DNA of 64,000 nucleotides, taken from assembly GCA_003439945.1 (NCBI GenBank), contig QVRM01004009.1, positions 45,423 through 109,422 of the forward strand, read 5' to 3'. The translations under genes and the position numbers were made by a program. The DNA comes from Dermanyssus gallinae (lineage: Eukaryota; Arthropoda; Arachnida; Mesostigmata; Dermanyssidae). Every line of letters starts with the position of its first letter. Within the stretch, counting starts at the first letter, position 1. Of this stretch, positions 1 to 11,300 are shown in pieces. The notes under the pieces are model-generated. The model was not told where the DNA came from. It made no database searches and worked only from the letters and a program-made list of their open reading frames with translations.

Positions 1-756
1 ATGTACCCCCTAATAGAAATCGTCTCAATCTTCAATTCGTCCTTCCACAGTTCTAGTTCGTCGTTTGCCTCTCTTCAGCCATGAAGAGTGGCGCAGCCAC
101 CAGACGGAGATAGTTGAATCCATATGGGCGTCGTGCAGCTTTTAGCAGAAATTTGCGACGCGTTTCAAACATGCTTATTTTATGAGCTTAACTAAGCAGT
201 CGTCATATACACTTCGGATGACGACACTGGTTGGCGTAATTTGCGCCACGAAGAAGGCTTCAGTGTTCTTATAATGAATAATTGACATGAGCAACAACAG
301 TAATCCTAATTGGTACTTCAAATAACGAAAAAAATAATTTGGCAACAACAATAATTCAAATTCTACTGCTTGTACCTCATATGTCGTCATATTGCGTTCG
401 AGAATCTATACTTTGTTGAAAGGAAACCACAATGTTTTGTGCAGTTTGTCGTCAATGTGCGTTGCAACGGAACCAGTATTACTGCTTAGCACAGGACAAG
501 CTCGGCAAAGCCACGTCCCAGGAGGCTTATTTGACGGATCACCTTCTTCAGGTGTCTTGCACGAACCATAAAAACTTGCCACTATCGCCCACGCAAACGA
601 AACACACCACCCAACGGAATTGGCCCTCTTGTACGGCTTTACAACGATCATATGCGTGCCTAGCTATTTTTCACTGTAGAGTGTATACGAATTTCTCCGT
701 CATCCTTTGTGAGGATTCGATTTAGACTTGACGAGCTGACGAGTGAGCTAAGTGAA
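1..756. other. No recognisable gene
   Basis: Short open frames on both strands here show no domain or motif that I recognise, and none has neighbouring support such as a splice-like continuation. I treat the stretch as non-coding or unidentified. Confidence 0.5.
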
Positions 757-803
757 CGCGCCTAGATACGGTAGGCAACAGAGGTCTACCGTATCTAGGC
801 GCG
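757..803. repeat. Perfect 18-bp hairpin with 11-base loop
   Basis: The left arm CGCGCCTAGATACGGTAG (757-774) and right arm (786-803) are exact reverse complements around an 11-base loop. No T-run follows. The role is unknown: it could be the centre of a palindromic insertion footprint or an RNA hairpin. It is too short for an animal pre-miRNA. Confidence 0.85.
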
Positions 804-967
804 CTGCCTTAAATGCGGCGGACTAGGATGCATCTTTAGTATTTACTTCACAAGTGATGAAATTTTATTCACCATACAATTGGTAGATACAATAATGCAA
901 TACAATTAAATGCCAGGAATACAAGGTCAATGGCCACAGAGATACATGGATTAGCAAGTTTGGTGAT

Positions 968-1070
968 GAAATATTATTATTATTATTATTATTATTATTT
1001 ATTTAATATGTCTTAGAGCTATACAGTTGTGAAGTGTGAATGTGTATCCTCATTAGTTTATAGTTAATTA
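968..1070 (-). mobile_element. LINE 3' end with (ATT)n tail, family E copy
   Basis: An (ATT)n run at about 971-1000 is followed by a block containing ATACAGTTGTGAAGTG and GTGTATCCTC. The same block abuts (ATT)n at 8222-8310 and, more divergently, at 47453-47560, where it is the 3' end of element E on the minus strand. This is therefore a severely 5'-truncated minus-strand copy, with its tail on the left. Confidence 0.7.
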
Positions 1071-1075
1071 AAGTT

Positions 1076-1434
1076 AAGGCTGTAAAGAAGGCCGGAAAGG
1101 CCCAGAAGAACGTCCGTGCCACGGACAAGAAGAAGAAGAAGCGCAATAGGAAGGAGTCTTTCTCTATAATATCTACATCTGCAAAGTGCTGAAGCAGGTC
1201 CACCCGGACACTGGCATCTCGTCAAAGGCCATGTCGATCATGAACTCGTTTGTGAACGACATCTTCGAGAGGATCCCCGCCGAAGCTTCGCGTCTCTCGC
1301 ACTACAACAAGAGGTCGACCATCACCTCTCGAGAGGTTCAGACGGCTGTCAGGCTCCTGCTCCCTGGTGAGCTGGCCAAGCACGCTGTTTCTGAAGGGAC
1401 CAAGGCTGTCACCAAGTACACCTCGTCGAAGTAA
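1076..1434 (+). pseudogene. Histone H2B pseudogene, 5'-truncated and frameshifted
   Basis: The translation matches animal core histone H2B, which pairs with H2A in the nucleosome. The sequence starts inside the N-terminal tail (KAVKKAGKAQ, then a Lys-rich stretch) and runs through [20 protein letters not shown], the [14 protein letters not shown] segment and the C-terminal AVTKYTSSK to a TAA at 1432. There is no start codon; about eight expected tail residues are missing and a LINE 3' end lies immediately upstream. Five extra bases (ATAAT, 1166-1170) break the frame between ESFS and IYI. Substitutions at usually fixed sites (ERIPAEAS for ERIAAEAS, IYIC for IYIY) also point to loss of function. 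No canonical histone 3' stem-loop is visible after the stop. The broken open frame from GTG 1186 is not a usable gene. Confidence 0.9.
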
Positions 1435-1495
1435 ACTCTGTCTCCACCTTGTGCCAACAAAAAAATCTTAGTCTTATTTTTGATTTGTTCTCATT

Positions 1496-1501
1496 AATAA
1501 A
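1496..1501 (+). promoter_or_regulatory. AATAAA after H2B pseudogene
   Basis: A canonical polyadenylation hexamer lies about 60 bases after the H2B stop. It could be a relic of a polyadenylated H2B transcript or chance in A/T-rich DNA. Confidence 0.35.
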
Positions 1502-1634
1502 CGTCCCGCTTTTGAGTTGTCTGAATGTTTTTACCCTAAGTTGCGTGTCGTGAAAAAGTTCTGCTTCTTCTGAAGAACATATAAGGCTGGTTAGATGCGA
1601 CATGGTCGTTTAGAAGAGAATTTGCAAACATTTA

Positions 1635-1865
1635 GTTATGCTATTGGCTTTTGCACCAAATGCCTCAAAATCATAACCCTACGACCATTGGCAGCGCTCA
1701 AAACTAACGCATTCAGACAAATGGGCATTTTATGAAGATCATTTTGATACCTAAACTTATGGCAATACAAACCGTGATCGTGGAGTAATTAAGATTTGTC
1801 GGCGGGCATGTCGAGATTTAGTGCAAGCATAAATGACTACGTGGCGACCTTCACTACCGCCGACT
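1635..1865. repeat. Interspersed repeat F2, copy 1
   Basis: The run from CCAAATGCCTCAAAATCAT through AAACTTATGGCAATAC and GTGGAGTAATTAAGAT matches blocks at 35815-36000 and 14393-14705. The 14.4-kb copy carries this sequence at both ends in inverted orientation, so the family looks like a TIR element. Confidence 0.7.
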
Positions 1866-1879
1866 CGTCGCACCACAGC

Positions 1880-2035
1880 CACAAGTTCCTCGATTTGCTG
1901 AGCCACTCCTTGATCCCAAACTAGCATGTGCTAATCTGCGATGGCCCCATTCTCCGCACCATGGTGACAGGAGATGAGAAGTGGATACAGTGGATGAGAA
2001 GTGGCGCGAGACCCCTATATGTGACAGCCATGTAG
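1880..2035 (+). pseudogene. Mariner transposase remnant
   Basis: Frame 3 gives KFLDLLSHSL, a stop, HVLICDG and then MVTGDEKWI. VTGDEKW is the signature around the second catalytic aspartate (DDE/D domain) of mariner transposases, normally preceded by an ICD-L-R stretch, which is also visible here in shortened form. Fewer than 60 codons remain, with an internal stop and apparent deletions, so it is a relic. The transposase would have excised and reinserted mariner DNA at TA dinucleotides. Confidence 0.7.
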
Positions 2036-2125
2036 GCCGTTTTCTTTAAAGTCTATCAGGGATGAGGCAGGTTCTAGGCTTAATCAAACCCGCTTATTAC
2101 AGTGTTGGCTGGTTAGAGATTTTCG
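1985..2125 (-). mobile_element. SINE-like repeat S4, copy 1
   Basis: On the minus strand CAGCCAACACTG and GCGGGTTTGATTAAGCC (a box-B-like element) are followed by a tail ending CACATATAGGGGTCTCGCGCC. The same order occurs at 12225-12430. A box A is not clear in this copy. Confidence 0.5.
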
Positions 2126-2600
2126 TATTTACAACAAAAACCACGTCCCATACTGGATTTTATTCAGCAGAGGAATATAACATCATGGCGATTTTTCAAC
2201 TTTATTTGACAATCAAGGAAGGCTAAAAATTATACCCGAGTAGAATTATATGCTACTTATCATAGGCAATGCCTCTGTTTTTTAGAACCGAGTGCCCATT
2301 ATACCACTGCTATTTATACATGACAAAATATTTGTTGTATGCTATATATATATATATATTTTTTATACATACGTGCTAGCGTGTCGTGTATACAATTTGT
2401 ATGTAAATAATTACTGGACAGGTGAGGTAGGTTCACACAGGGTTCTCCGTAAAGTTCCGCTTCAGTTCGATATCGGCAGTTAGGTCGCTTTGTTAGACTC
2501 TGCCACATCAAGGAAAAACGCGTAATCATATTTCGGGCATTCACTCAATCAATCGCTACGAAGGCTAATGCATTTACGGGCACCAGCGGTCGGCCGATAG
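2126..2600. other. No recognisable gene
   Basis: A/T-rich sequence with a short (TA)n at about 2343-2360. I recognise nothing else. Confidence 0.5.
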
Positions 2601-3600
2601 TTGCCCCTAGCATTGTCTATTCGTCTGTGCTGCTCGTGGTTCTTTTCAGCTAACACCGTGACCAGCCGCGTCAGCTAGCTAGCTACCTACCTTGGTCAGC
2701 CTTCGTCGTATGCTTTCATTCGCTGCCCTCGCAGCCAGAAGCAGCCTATTGACGTATTCCCCGAAGGGGCAGAGACGCCCCTTGGGTCTCAACCCCGAGC
2801 GGCCAATTCACTCATCCAGCTGCTATTGGCTTCCAGCTTCGTTTGAGAGGACCTCACAGTCTACTACGTCCCAACTATAGTATGTAGCTTCCTTCACAGT
2901 GTGGGTGGGTGGCTCGCTGACGAGGGGCTCGGCTATGAGGGAGTGAGTCTTTCGCCTTCTGCCACTTGCGTTTGCCTTCAACTTCGGGCCTTAGTTGCCT
3001 CATATTTCTCGCCAGCCCGTGTCGCTCCTACCGCTCGTCATGCAGGCATGGCACGCCGTCGTCTTCGTCGTCTAGGCAAAACGATGCAGACCATCAATGC
3101 TCCACCCGTCGCTCGCCGGGGTTTTCGTAGCTGCCGTCTCCACCGCCCCCCCTTACGCCCGTTCCTCCTCGTTGGTCCTCCTTATTGCTGCCCGTCTGCA
3201 GCCGACCTTCTTTCTCAGTGTGCGTTTGGGGTTGCCCGAATAAAACCGAGAACTACGGTTGAGTGACTTGCAGGTTGCACGCAGTACTTCTCAGCGTGGC
3301 CCGGTATAAACGATGCCTGTTCCTACAGTTCGTGGCTTGTCTGAGCCGTGAGAGGATGGCCGTCTCAAGGCAGAGAGAGGCTCTGCACTGGCATTGTCCG
3401 AGTTAGAGTGGGGAGGCGAAAACCCGTTGCTTTAGGCCCGCTATGACCTGTAGAAGGTTACGCCATCCTTTCCGCGAGCGGGTCGGGCGGATATTGGCCA
3501 TAGTTTGGGTAGGCCGCGCACGATGCTGTCCTCGCGCTGTCAGTTTCACACGCACCTATTAGACGCCTGACCGATCCTATATTGTTGCCAGTTTGTGTAT
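2600..3600. other. C/G-rich block, possible LTR or promoter-like DNA
   Basis: This block is clearly richer in C and CpG than its surroundings and contains AATAAA at about 3239. A 121-codon open frame (2901-3266) has an Arg-rich composition and no known domain. The block could be an old LTR, a CpG-rich host region or an unknown repeat; no terminal repeats were found. Confidence 0.3.
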
Positions 3601-4600
3601 TCAACTAGCCGGAGGACAATATAGATAGACATCTGACAAGTTCCGCGGGATTTTAGCAAACGGATGCTACGACAACAACACTAACGGAAGTAGCAAGTAA
3701 TCTGAGCAAATTTCAGCTGATTGGGCTGATTGTTAGTATCGGGTATAATCAATCACAATATTTTAGTTCTCACATTTATGCAAATAGCCAGATACTGCCC
3801 ATGTGTGTGACATTTGACGGGACATTAAATTGTCGTAATTTATGAGCTAGTTGAAAAATATTTGCACATAGCAATATTCAAATATAATAATATCGAGCCG
3901 CCATTGTGCGCTCTAATTTTGATAAATTGTTTTCTGAATGAGGCTTGCAAATTATCGGTATTTATTCTTTGTATGAAGGGTTGCATTGCCGGTCCGTTAG
4001 CGAAAGTACCGTCTACCTTATTTCATATCAACAGTGTTCAAGCTACGGATAATGCAAATATGACAGACTGCATAAATCAACCAACAACGTTGTTTTTCTG
4101 TTATTGTTAATATTTGCGGAACACTTGTCTCGTTTACACAGAGTTCCCGCTGAAGAGGCTGAGTTTTTAACGCGTAATTGTTCTTCAAAGTCCAACAGTG
4201 CGTCGTCGAATAAACTGAACGAGCGAGCTGCCATCGAGAGCGCATGATCTCAGATACGGGGGTGAAACCATCACGCGAGCCTGAATGTACGCACTCGATC
4301 GACGATCGCAATGTGCTCCTTGAGTGGCGAGCGCTGTACGATCATGATACATAAATTACTACTTTGTATGTCATTTATGCATCATGATCGCAATGCGCTT
4401 CAGATGTATCCGTCTCATAGTGGTCCGTAGATCAATCAGTAGAGTAGCATCATCAAGGTAGCACGGTAGCCGAAGAATTCCCTGCGCCAAGCCGAACCGC
4501 TAGAATAACGTGTTTTGACGGAAAATAACAAATGACGCGATACTCTGTTAGATACCTCTGCCGGTCGCGAAGTAGTGCCACACAATTCCAAAACTTGAGG
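3600..4600. other. No recognisable gene
   Basis: Overlapping short frames on both strands at 3862-4311 and 4453-4842 have no recognisable domain. I see no repeat shared with the rest of the window except the R1-type end that follows. Confidence 0.45.
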
Positions 4601-4604
4601 AAGT

Positions 4605-4730
4605 GCGATGCAAGATGGGCTTTAGTGGGTGAGAGTCCCCCACGTGAAGCTAATGATTGCCAGTTGTACCTGTGCATTATGCATTTCCCGAAACCTCCGA
4701 GACCGAAAACAAGAGGCATATATTGGACCG
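4605..4730 (+). mobile_element. R1-type LINE 3' end, copy 1
   Basis: GCTTTAGTGGGTGAGAGTC, then GCATTATGCATTTCCCGAAA and CCTCCGAGACC before an A-rich end, align with the 3' UTR of element A (26480-26579) and its minus-strand relative at 30285-30420. Only the last ~120 bases are present. Confidence 0.7.
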
Positions 4731-6120
4731 AACTACCGCTATACATATTACGAAGGCCTTCGTTTACCCAAAAGACTTTGCTGTTTCCACCCAGATAAAA
4801 ACATGACGTGCAATGAAACACAAATGTAACCATTTTTTTCAAATTATTAAAGTTTAAGTTTCAGTGACACTTTGCCAGACACAGATTAACTTGTTATTTG
4901 CCTGTTAAAAAATCATGTTTGGTGTTTGGCAAAAACCTATTCCTTTTTATATACCCTGAATATTTTCTTTTAAATCATTTTGCATGATTATGAGCAATCT
5001 GACGGTGTAAGGTCTCGGAAGTACGATGGATGCTCAGTAAGGTTTTCAGACAGCTATCGTAGTGTTTGCAATGTTAGTAAATTACGTGTGGTCACGCCAG
5101 ACATTTTAACAGTGAGGCACTATCTCGGATTTATTAAAATTCTGATTGGCAGTCCTTGTGTTCGCAGAGTTGAAAAATAAATTAATGCTAAAAGAAGGCT
5201 AATATAATACTAGATGTCGAGAAGCCCTTTCAACCTTAAAAAACAAAACACTCTGAATTGAATTGCCTATACGGACCATAAGTTTGTATTGTAACGTGGT
5301 AAACAACAAGTTGTACAGAAAACTAACATCACACAGCATAGTCAAATTTACTATAGCGTGCAATAGATATATAACAAGTTCATTCTCTTCTCTAAAAGAA
5401 ACATTAAAAAGTGCGCCAAAACTCGCAGGATAAATGTATATATACGTGCAATGTCAGCTACGCACGAATATCTATTAGCGGGTCGAAGTAAAGTAATGTT
5501 CAAGGTTCAATAAAAATTTTATAAAACGCTTTTAGAATATTATTATTACATAGCAAAGATGGCCAACGCAAAAACTGACGTAGCATATAAGATCATGTCT
5601 TTGGTGCTCACCAGGATTTCTGATTATGATGACTTATTCCTACCCAGGTTGCAACAAAACACCAACAACAACGGTTTTTGCCGTCATTTTTGTAATCTAA
5701 ATTGGCTGAATATGTAAGACGCAACAGAAGTGTAGGGCGAAATTTAAAAATTATAACACTGAGAAAATCGATTTAATGACACAGTCGTTATCAGGTGCGA
5801 TGTATATTCGCATTTGAACGGTCATAAGTTTAGATCGAAAATTGGCTGCTTTTGAGTTAAACACTTGTGATGTCTAATTTTGATAGAACGAATGTGATGG
5901 TGAGCAATACGACGCTGTCGGCCCTAATACTTGGCCGTGGCCAGAAAGCTAGGAAGAGAAGAAGCAAAATGTTTCGGCAAAGATATAGCGCACGACTATC
6001 TCCTCCCGGATATCAATAATTAATTTAACGTTAAGACCGATTAACGATTACCTAATATTCGATTAGATGAAAAACCATGGGATAGAGCATGTATTCCTAC
6101 ATGTTGCGTCCTGGGATTAA
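4730..6120. other. No recognisable gene
   Basis: A/T-rich DNA with no open frame above about 70 codons that shows a known motif. Confidence 0.5.
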
Positions 6121-6149
6121 AAGATCCACTGACCTCGTCGCCGTCTGCT

Positions 6150-6600
6150 ACGCGGCCTTGCTAAACCAGTTTGGTTCGTCAGCGCAATTTTGGTTTGGTC
6201 GTCGCTTGTAATTAAAACAGTAGAGAGAAATAGAAAGGCGGTTAACTTAGCGAAGGAAACTGAGGAACGTTTAAAGAACACGCAAACGATACACTCGACC
6301 CTAACAAAAGAGGAAATCTGTGAAAAATGTTGGAGAACCTCACTCACCAAGAGAACGTGCCGTTTTCTGGGGGCATAACACGTTTTCGGCGGCAGCTGCC
6401 CTCACGCCGGCTTGACTCCATTTTGGATCCCAACACTTTCCTTATGACGCCGATGGCCTCATATCTTCCACGCCCGAACCGAAGGGGCTTACTAGTCGTG
6501 GTAAGTTGCGACCTGATGAGATTAAGATTCCCTTATGGCCATTTAGGAAGAGCTTTATGGTCTCCTGCGACACAGCTCAGTTAAGTCTGGATAGGTCTTG
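6150..6600 (+). pseudogene. Family E LINE fragment (RT thumb to endonuclease)
   Basis: Translated pieces in shifting frames follow element E ORF2 in order: LTKEEICEK, ENLTHQENVPFSGG (E: HPFSGGWLQALPSRQL), LPSRRLDSILDPNTFLM (E: PSRQLGTMLDPNPFRM), then KLRPDEIKIPLWPF ([17 protein letters not shown]). The last is the restriction-like endonuclease PD motif. The Cys-rich segment between is lost, and several frameshifts are needed, so this is a relic. It meets a minus-strand copy of the same family tail to tail at about 6600. Confidence 0.65.
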
Positions 6601-7680
6601 AGCTGTCTAGAAGTCTGCAAAGACGTCCCAAATAAACCTTTCGGTTCCACCGCCGATAGGCTCAACTGTGTTCGTAGCTAGTGGCATAAAATGTTTTTGT
6701 CCTCGGGATCTGCGTATTCAATTTTTTTCCTACACTAAACGAACCACCCAGCGATTACAGAGCCATGTCCTCTAATAGAAGAGAGCCACAGTGCAGGACA
6801 CAGTAGCATCCCATGCCAAGCACTTACTATTCGGCCACAAGGAAATGACCAATCCATCAGGTGCATTCGAAGGCCTTGGGGCTCTAGTGGTACAGATATT
6901 CTTGCATGCCAAAAGGCTCGTTTTTTTAGTTTTGTTTACTTCTGTATATATAATTTTATCGGAACTTCTTGGGCAGCTAAGTGGCAGCCGTAAATGCCGA
7001 CTTTACATTCGCATGCCCAATAAGAGAGGGTTCTCATATTGGAGCGTTAATCTTTATGGCGGCAGCCATGCTCAAAGAATTGTGTTCAGCATTGAAATAG
7101 AAACAAAAACAGAATTGTTCATGGCTCTAATTCGTGCATCATATGTACGTAGGATCATTGCGACGTATATTGTTAATTCGTGGCGATCAGAGTATGTTTT
7201 CTAGAGCACAGTGTTGCCGGTGTTTGCATTGCTGCATGTCCTTAGGTTTTCCAGGGAAGTTTTGAGGCCCTCAGTAGGTCCATGTCCTCCTTATTTAAGT
7301 GTCTTCTCTTAGGGAAAATCTCTCCACTACAGTGCTTCTATCTGCTTGAGTTTCGTCAACTGTCATATTCTTGCATCTCCCTGCGTTTAGAGACATATTC
7401 TCTTGCTGCTGGAATCCCATCATTTGGCATATATCCGACGCGACTTTTCATTGGTCAAATACCTCAACAACTGGTCAACTGAGTATTGTATCGTTCAGAT
7501 ACGTTTGCATCTGGGAGATATGGTCTGATATGTCGAGGCTAAACACTGCGGAATCCAAAGAAGCTCCTTGTGGAGCCCCGTTCTCGGAGCGAGTAGGCGC
7601 TCTGATGATGATGGCCTTGCTGTGCCTACTATATTTTTCCTAGTTAATGCCAAACCTATATTTGCTATCTGACACATTTT
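6600..7680 (-). pseudogene. Family E LINE fragment (RT and endonuclease), internally deleted
   Basis: Read on the minus strand this gives, from 7600 downward, GAPQGASLDSAVFSLDISD (element E: GIQQGDPLGPALFCLGISD), YLNDTIL at the place of E's YLDDAVL, then, near 6990-6790, NAPDGLVISLWPNSKCLAWD ([20 protein letters not shown]) and, near 6700-6630, HFMPLATNTVEPIGGGTE ([19 protein letters not shown]). The RT and endonuclease parts are about 600 bases closer than in E, so an internal segment is missing. The catalytic YLDD has become YLND and frames are broken. Confidence 0.7.
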
Positions 7681-7716
7681 TATTATATCTAATTTTTAGT
7701 TATTATTATTATTCGC

Positions 7717-8200
7717 GTCACGCTGGAACCTGGTGGATTACAGAATGACGACAGGCGTTGACCGAATGGCCTTACCAGCCGGGACTGGGACCGTAATTGG
7801 CCGCTGGCATGGGACGTCACTGTCTCTGACACGTATGCCCTCGGATATCGTGCTGTAGCCAGCGCGGGCGTCGGCCACATCATTCACCAACAGGACATGC
7901 ACAAACGGCGCCTATACGCGCATCTTCTTGAGGACCATGTGGTAATGGCGTTTGGTCTCGAGTCATCTGGCGTTTGGGGCAAGGATGCACTCAAACTGAC
8001 GAACGAGCTTGGGAAGAAGCTCTTTGAGGCTACAGCAGAGCCAAGATCGACCGCGTTCCTCCGACAGAGGGTGTCATTGGAGCTTCAGAGAGGCAACGTT
8101 AAGATGATGTTGAGTGGTCAGCAACACTCGAGCAATAACAATGATGTTATATAATTAATATATTAGTAATTGTGATAAATGTACAAAATGATAATAATAA
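7717..8200 (+). pseudogene. Family E LINE 3' part (endonuclease C-terminus)
   Basis: From about 7790 the reading is NWPLAWDVTVSDTYALGYR, matching E's [18 protein letters not shown] with the catalytic Asp of the restriction-like endonuclease. The open frame 7897-8154 then continues to the family's C-terminus ([37 protein letters not shown]). The copy starts right after a (TTA)n run (7698-7715) and its 3' UTR ends near GATAATAATAATAAAACCC. It is a 5'-truncated insertion, and the open frame lacks a real start. Confidence 0.75.
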
Positions 8201-8219
8201 TAAAACCCTGTTTCAAAAA

Positions 8220-8310
8220 AAATATTATTATTATTATTATTATTTATAGTGTGTTAAAGCAATACAATTGTGAGGTGTGAATGTGTATCCTCGTTATTTC
8301 ATGGTTTTCC
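8220..8310 (-). mobile_element. LINE 3' end with (ATT)n, family E copy
   Basis: (ATT)n at 8222-8248, then AAAGCAATACAATTGTGAGG and GTGTATCCTCGTTA. The block matches 1010-1060 and the 3' UTR of element E. It is a minus-strand copy reduced to its last ~90 bases, and lies tail to tail with the preceding plus-strand copy. Confidence 0.7.
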
Positions 8311-11300
8311 TCTAGCTATTCTCAGTCCCTCGCACCAATATTTTCTCTATATCTTCTTCTAGCCAACATTTCAGCCTCACTGTCGAATAACTCATATTTT
8401 CGAAGTAGTACGTTTTGCGAAGCAATATCCGGCCATTCACACCGGTATTTCACCTATTCAAAATTTCGCTGTTACTCATAAACAAAGCATCTTCTCCTAC
8501 CTCCCTATACTATTGAAAAAGTGTTTATTTGACGAGCTTTAGAATATCCTAAGGAAGTGACCGCTGAATTCAACAACACCCTCTATTTACGGTTTCTATA
8601 CGAAAGCACAGCATGGATCGTACCAGCCATTGATTGCCTTTAGATCGCCTAGAACAGCCATCACTCATCACCGAGACCATAACCTTTACTCGACTGTTCA
8701 TCGAAGTGCAATTGCCAACAACTGAGTATATTCTCTCACACTGAATTCGACCTGATAGACCTTCAGCAATAGCGTACGCAGAAGATTCGCCTAGAAGTCC
8801 CTGCCGCCATGCAGAATGCCTGTTCGACGTTCGAGGATGATAGTGTATCTACGAACCAATACGCTATGCTCGAACGTCAGTCAATGCTGTGGGCCATTTT
8901 GCTAGATCAACATCTTCGTTCGTCTACGCGGCAGCATCTTATCCGACGAAGGCCAACTAATGAAGTAAATCGGCTTTGCTTCGATAGCACCTGTCTATTT
9001 CCGTATAACGGCCGCTTACCTTGCGGGTCGTATCTCTTACGCTATTTGCTTACGAGTATAACAACGAAGCCACGCACGGTTTGCTGCTAACAAGGCCTTC
9101 CGACGATGTCGGGGATCAAACCCGTTCGATCGCCTAAGATTTGCGCGATCCCTTTGGGATCATCTTTCAATACGCTATTTTTCTTCTTTTGTTTTCGTAC
9201 TCCCCTACGGTCTCTTTCTCGTTGTTCTTATGCCTCTGTATGCAAATTGCTAGTTTTCGTAATGAAGCATGAGCCATAGCTCTTGCACATGTTATAGAGC
9301 ATCATTCGCGACAATATATATGGGCTTTCTTTAGGCTTGCCTAGAGATGGACTCGTTTCGCCAGGCTTTTTGGAGGCCTCCTACTAGGCAGCTTCCAGTC
9401 ACCGACGGCATCTTCACCGAATCTGAGCGTCTGTGTCAATCGGGTGGAACGGCGTCTCAAACGGTTCACGCGCCCAACGCATTTTCTACTGCAACGATCA
9501 AATACGTAGTGCTGCATGTACAAAAAATGCCACCAAACAACTATCGTTAACGACCAAAATCAATTATTCGTCATTAAAGTGCATTTACTATAACCATTTA
9601 TAACAGTCTGTATAAGCGGCTCGTATGCCCGTAAATGCTTTACTTTCCGACAAGCCATTAGGCTGAAATAGTTGTTTCACTGCCAGTTATGATTAACCAG
9701 ACGTAACACGCGCTATGTTAAATGTTGAGAGCATCATTAACCTTTGTTTAAATATGGTTAACATCATCATCCTTTACTTATCGTACCTCGTTTAGTACTT
9801 CTTTGCGTACTATACCACACACACGGTTAGTTACATTAGAAGTGAGCGTCTCTATGAGCCCACATTTGCTTTAAATCCTTCGCTGCCCACAGGTGAACTT
9901 GGAATCCGCTTGTCTGACAAAGTTTATTGCGAAACGCATGCACTGTGCACTGCATATCTGGTGTATATGCGTCTCCGCTCTTGAAATGATTGTTTCCAGT
10001 AAGCTGATAGAAGTGCAGGCGCTTTGTAGAAATCAGCGGAAATCTCGCATCTGCTAACAACGGATGGACGCGTGATCCCAGGCTAGTTGTCGTTCGTTTT
10101 TGCAAACAATAATTCGCGGTGCCGCGTCGAACTCGAATTTATGATCGGTTATATTGAAGACTGCTTACATCGCGATTTGCCATAGGGCGAATACAAGACA
10201 CGGGATTTTCTGGCTCGAGGATTCTTGATAAAAGTCGACGAGGTGCGGCCTCTTTTGACTGAGATTGCAGCTATCTAGTTGATGGTAGCCACCATCTTTA
10301 GAATTAAAATTGTAACGATAGTCACACTGCAGAAGGTGGTTTTCAGGACGAGCGATTGTTATACTGCAGAACCAAAAACTTTCACTGCGCTCACCCAGAA
10401 TAACTCGGAAGTTATTATAATACCACGACAACGCGCCGGGCTGAAAACACGGAGGCATTTCTCGTCTAAAGTGGAGCTAGTGAAGATTCCAGTTGGTTTA
10501 CCCGACTTAACACCTGCGATTTTATCGTGTTTCTAAAAATAAAATATAATTGAGAGCAGGATGTTCCAATTTACGCAAATCGAAAAACATCGAAAACGCG
10601 ATTTGGATATGTGTTTTGATATATGGATCCACTGTTCTAAGAAATGTATAGAAATCACTGGAAAATATGTGGAAATTCATATAATAACCTTACTTTAAAG
10701 AAGAAAAATAAATGTCTACACCTGTCTATAAAATTGCACAAACTTTGCCAGGTTTCCATGTACTGCTGAAGATGGCTAGACGGAATTTGATAGACTGACA
10801 AGACTTTAGTGCCCTATACGGGTTCCTCGCTTGCAAGACCATACGATTATCAGCCTTCAACGCTGCTTTTATTATGAATTTTGTGATGGGTTCCAAAACT
10901 GTCGCTAGGTGCAACATAAGTTACGCATTTCAGGTCTCATCCTTGAGAGCACGAGCGCTTTGATAAAAAATTTTGCATTCGGTAATGCGTGACACTATTC
11001 GGGTAACGGCTGTAAGAAGTGGCATATAAGTGTAATAAGCGTTGCCCCATCCGTAATCGCAAGAGTGTAATAAGTGGCCTTTGACGTTACTTCCGAAATA
11101 ACTCTTGTGGACTTATCGAGTTGTAGTAGTGCTACCAACAAATGTGTATGACATTTCAATTTGCAAACTCCTTTGCACATATCCAACATGTCAAGGCTCT
11201 CGCTTAGTCCAATCCGTCGTTTGTGGCCATGCAGCCATCCTTTATCTGTTACCAATGCAGCGGTCCGTACGTGCTTTTTCAGCCCGGTGGTAAGACTGCT

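Noticed and set aside
968..1434. A chimeric retro-copy of LINE 3' end and H2B mRNA made by template switching
   Set aside because: The two parts are in opposite orientation, which template switching would not give without a further inversion.
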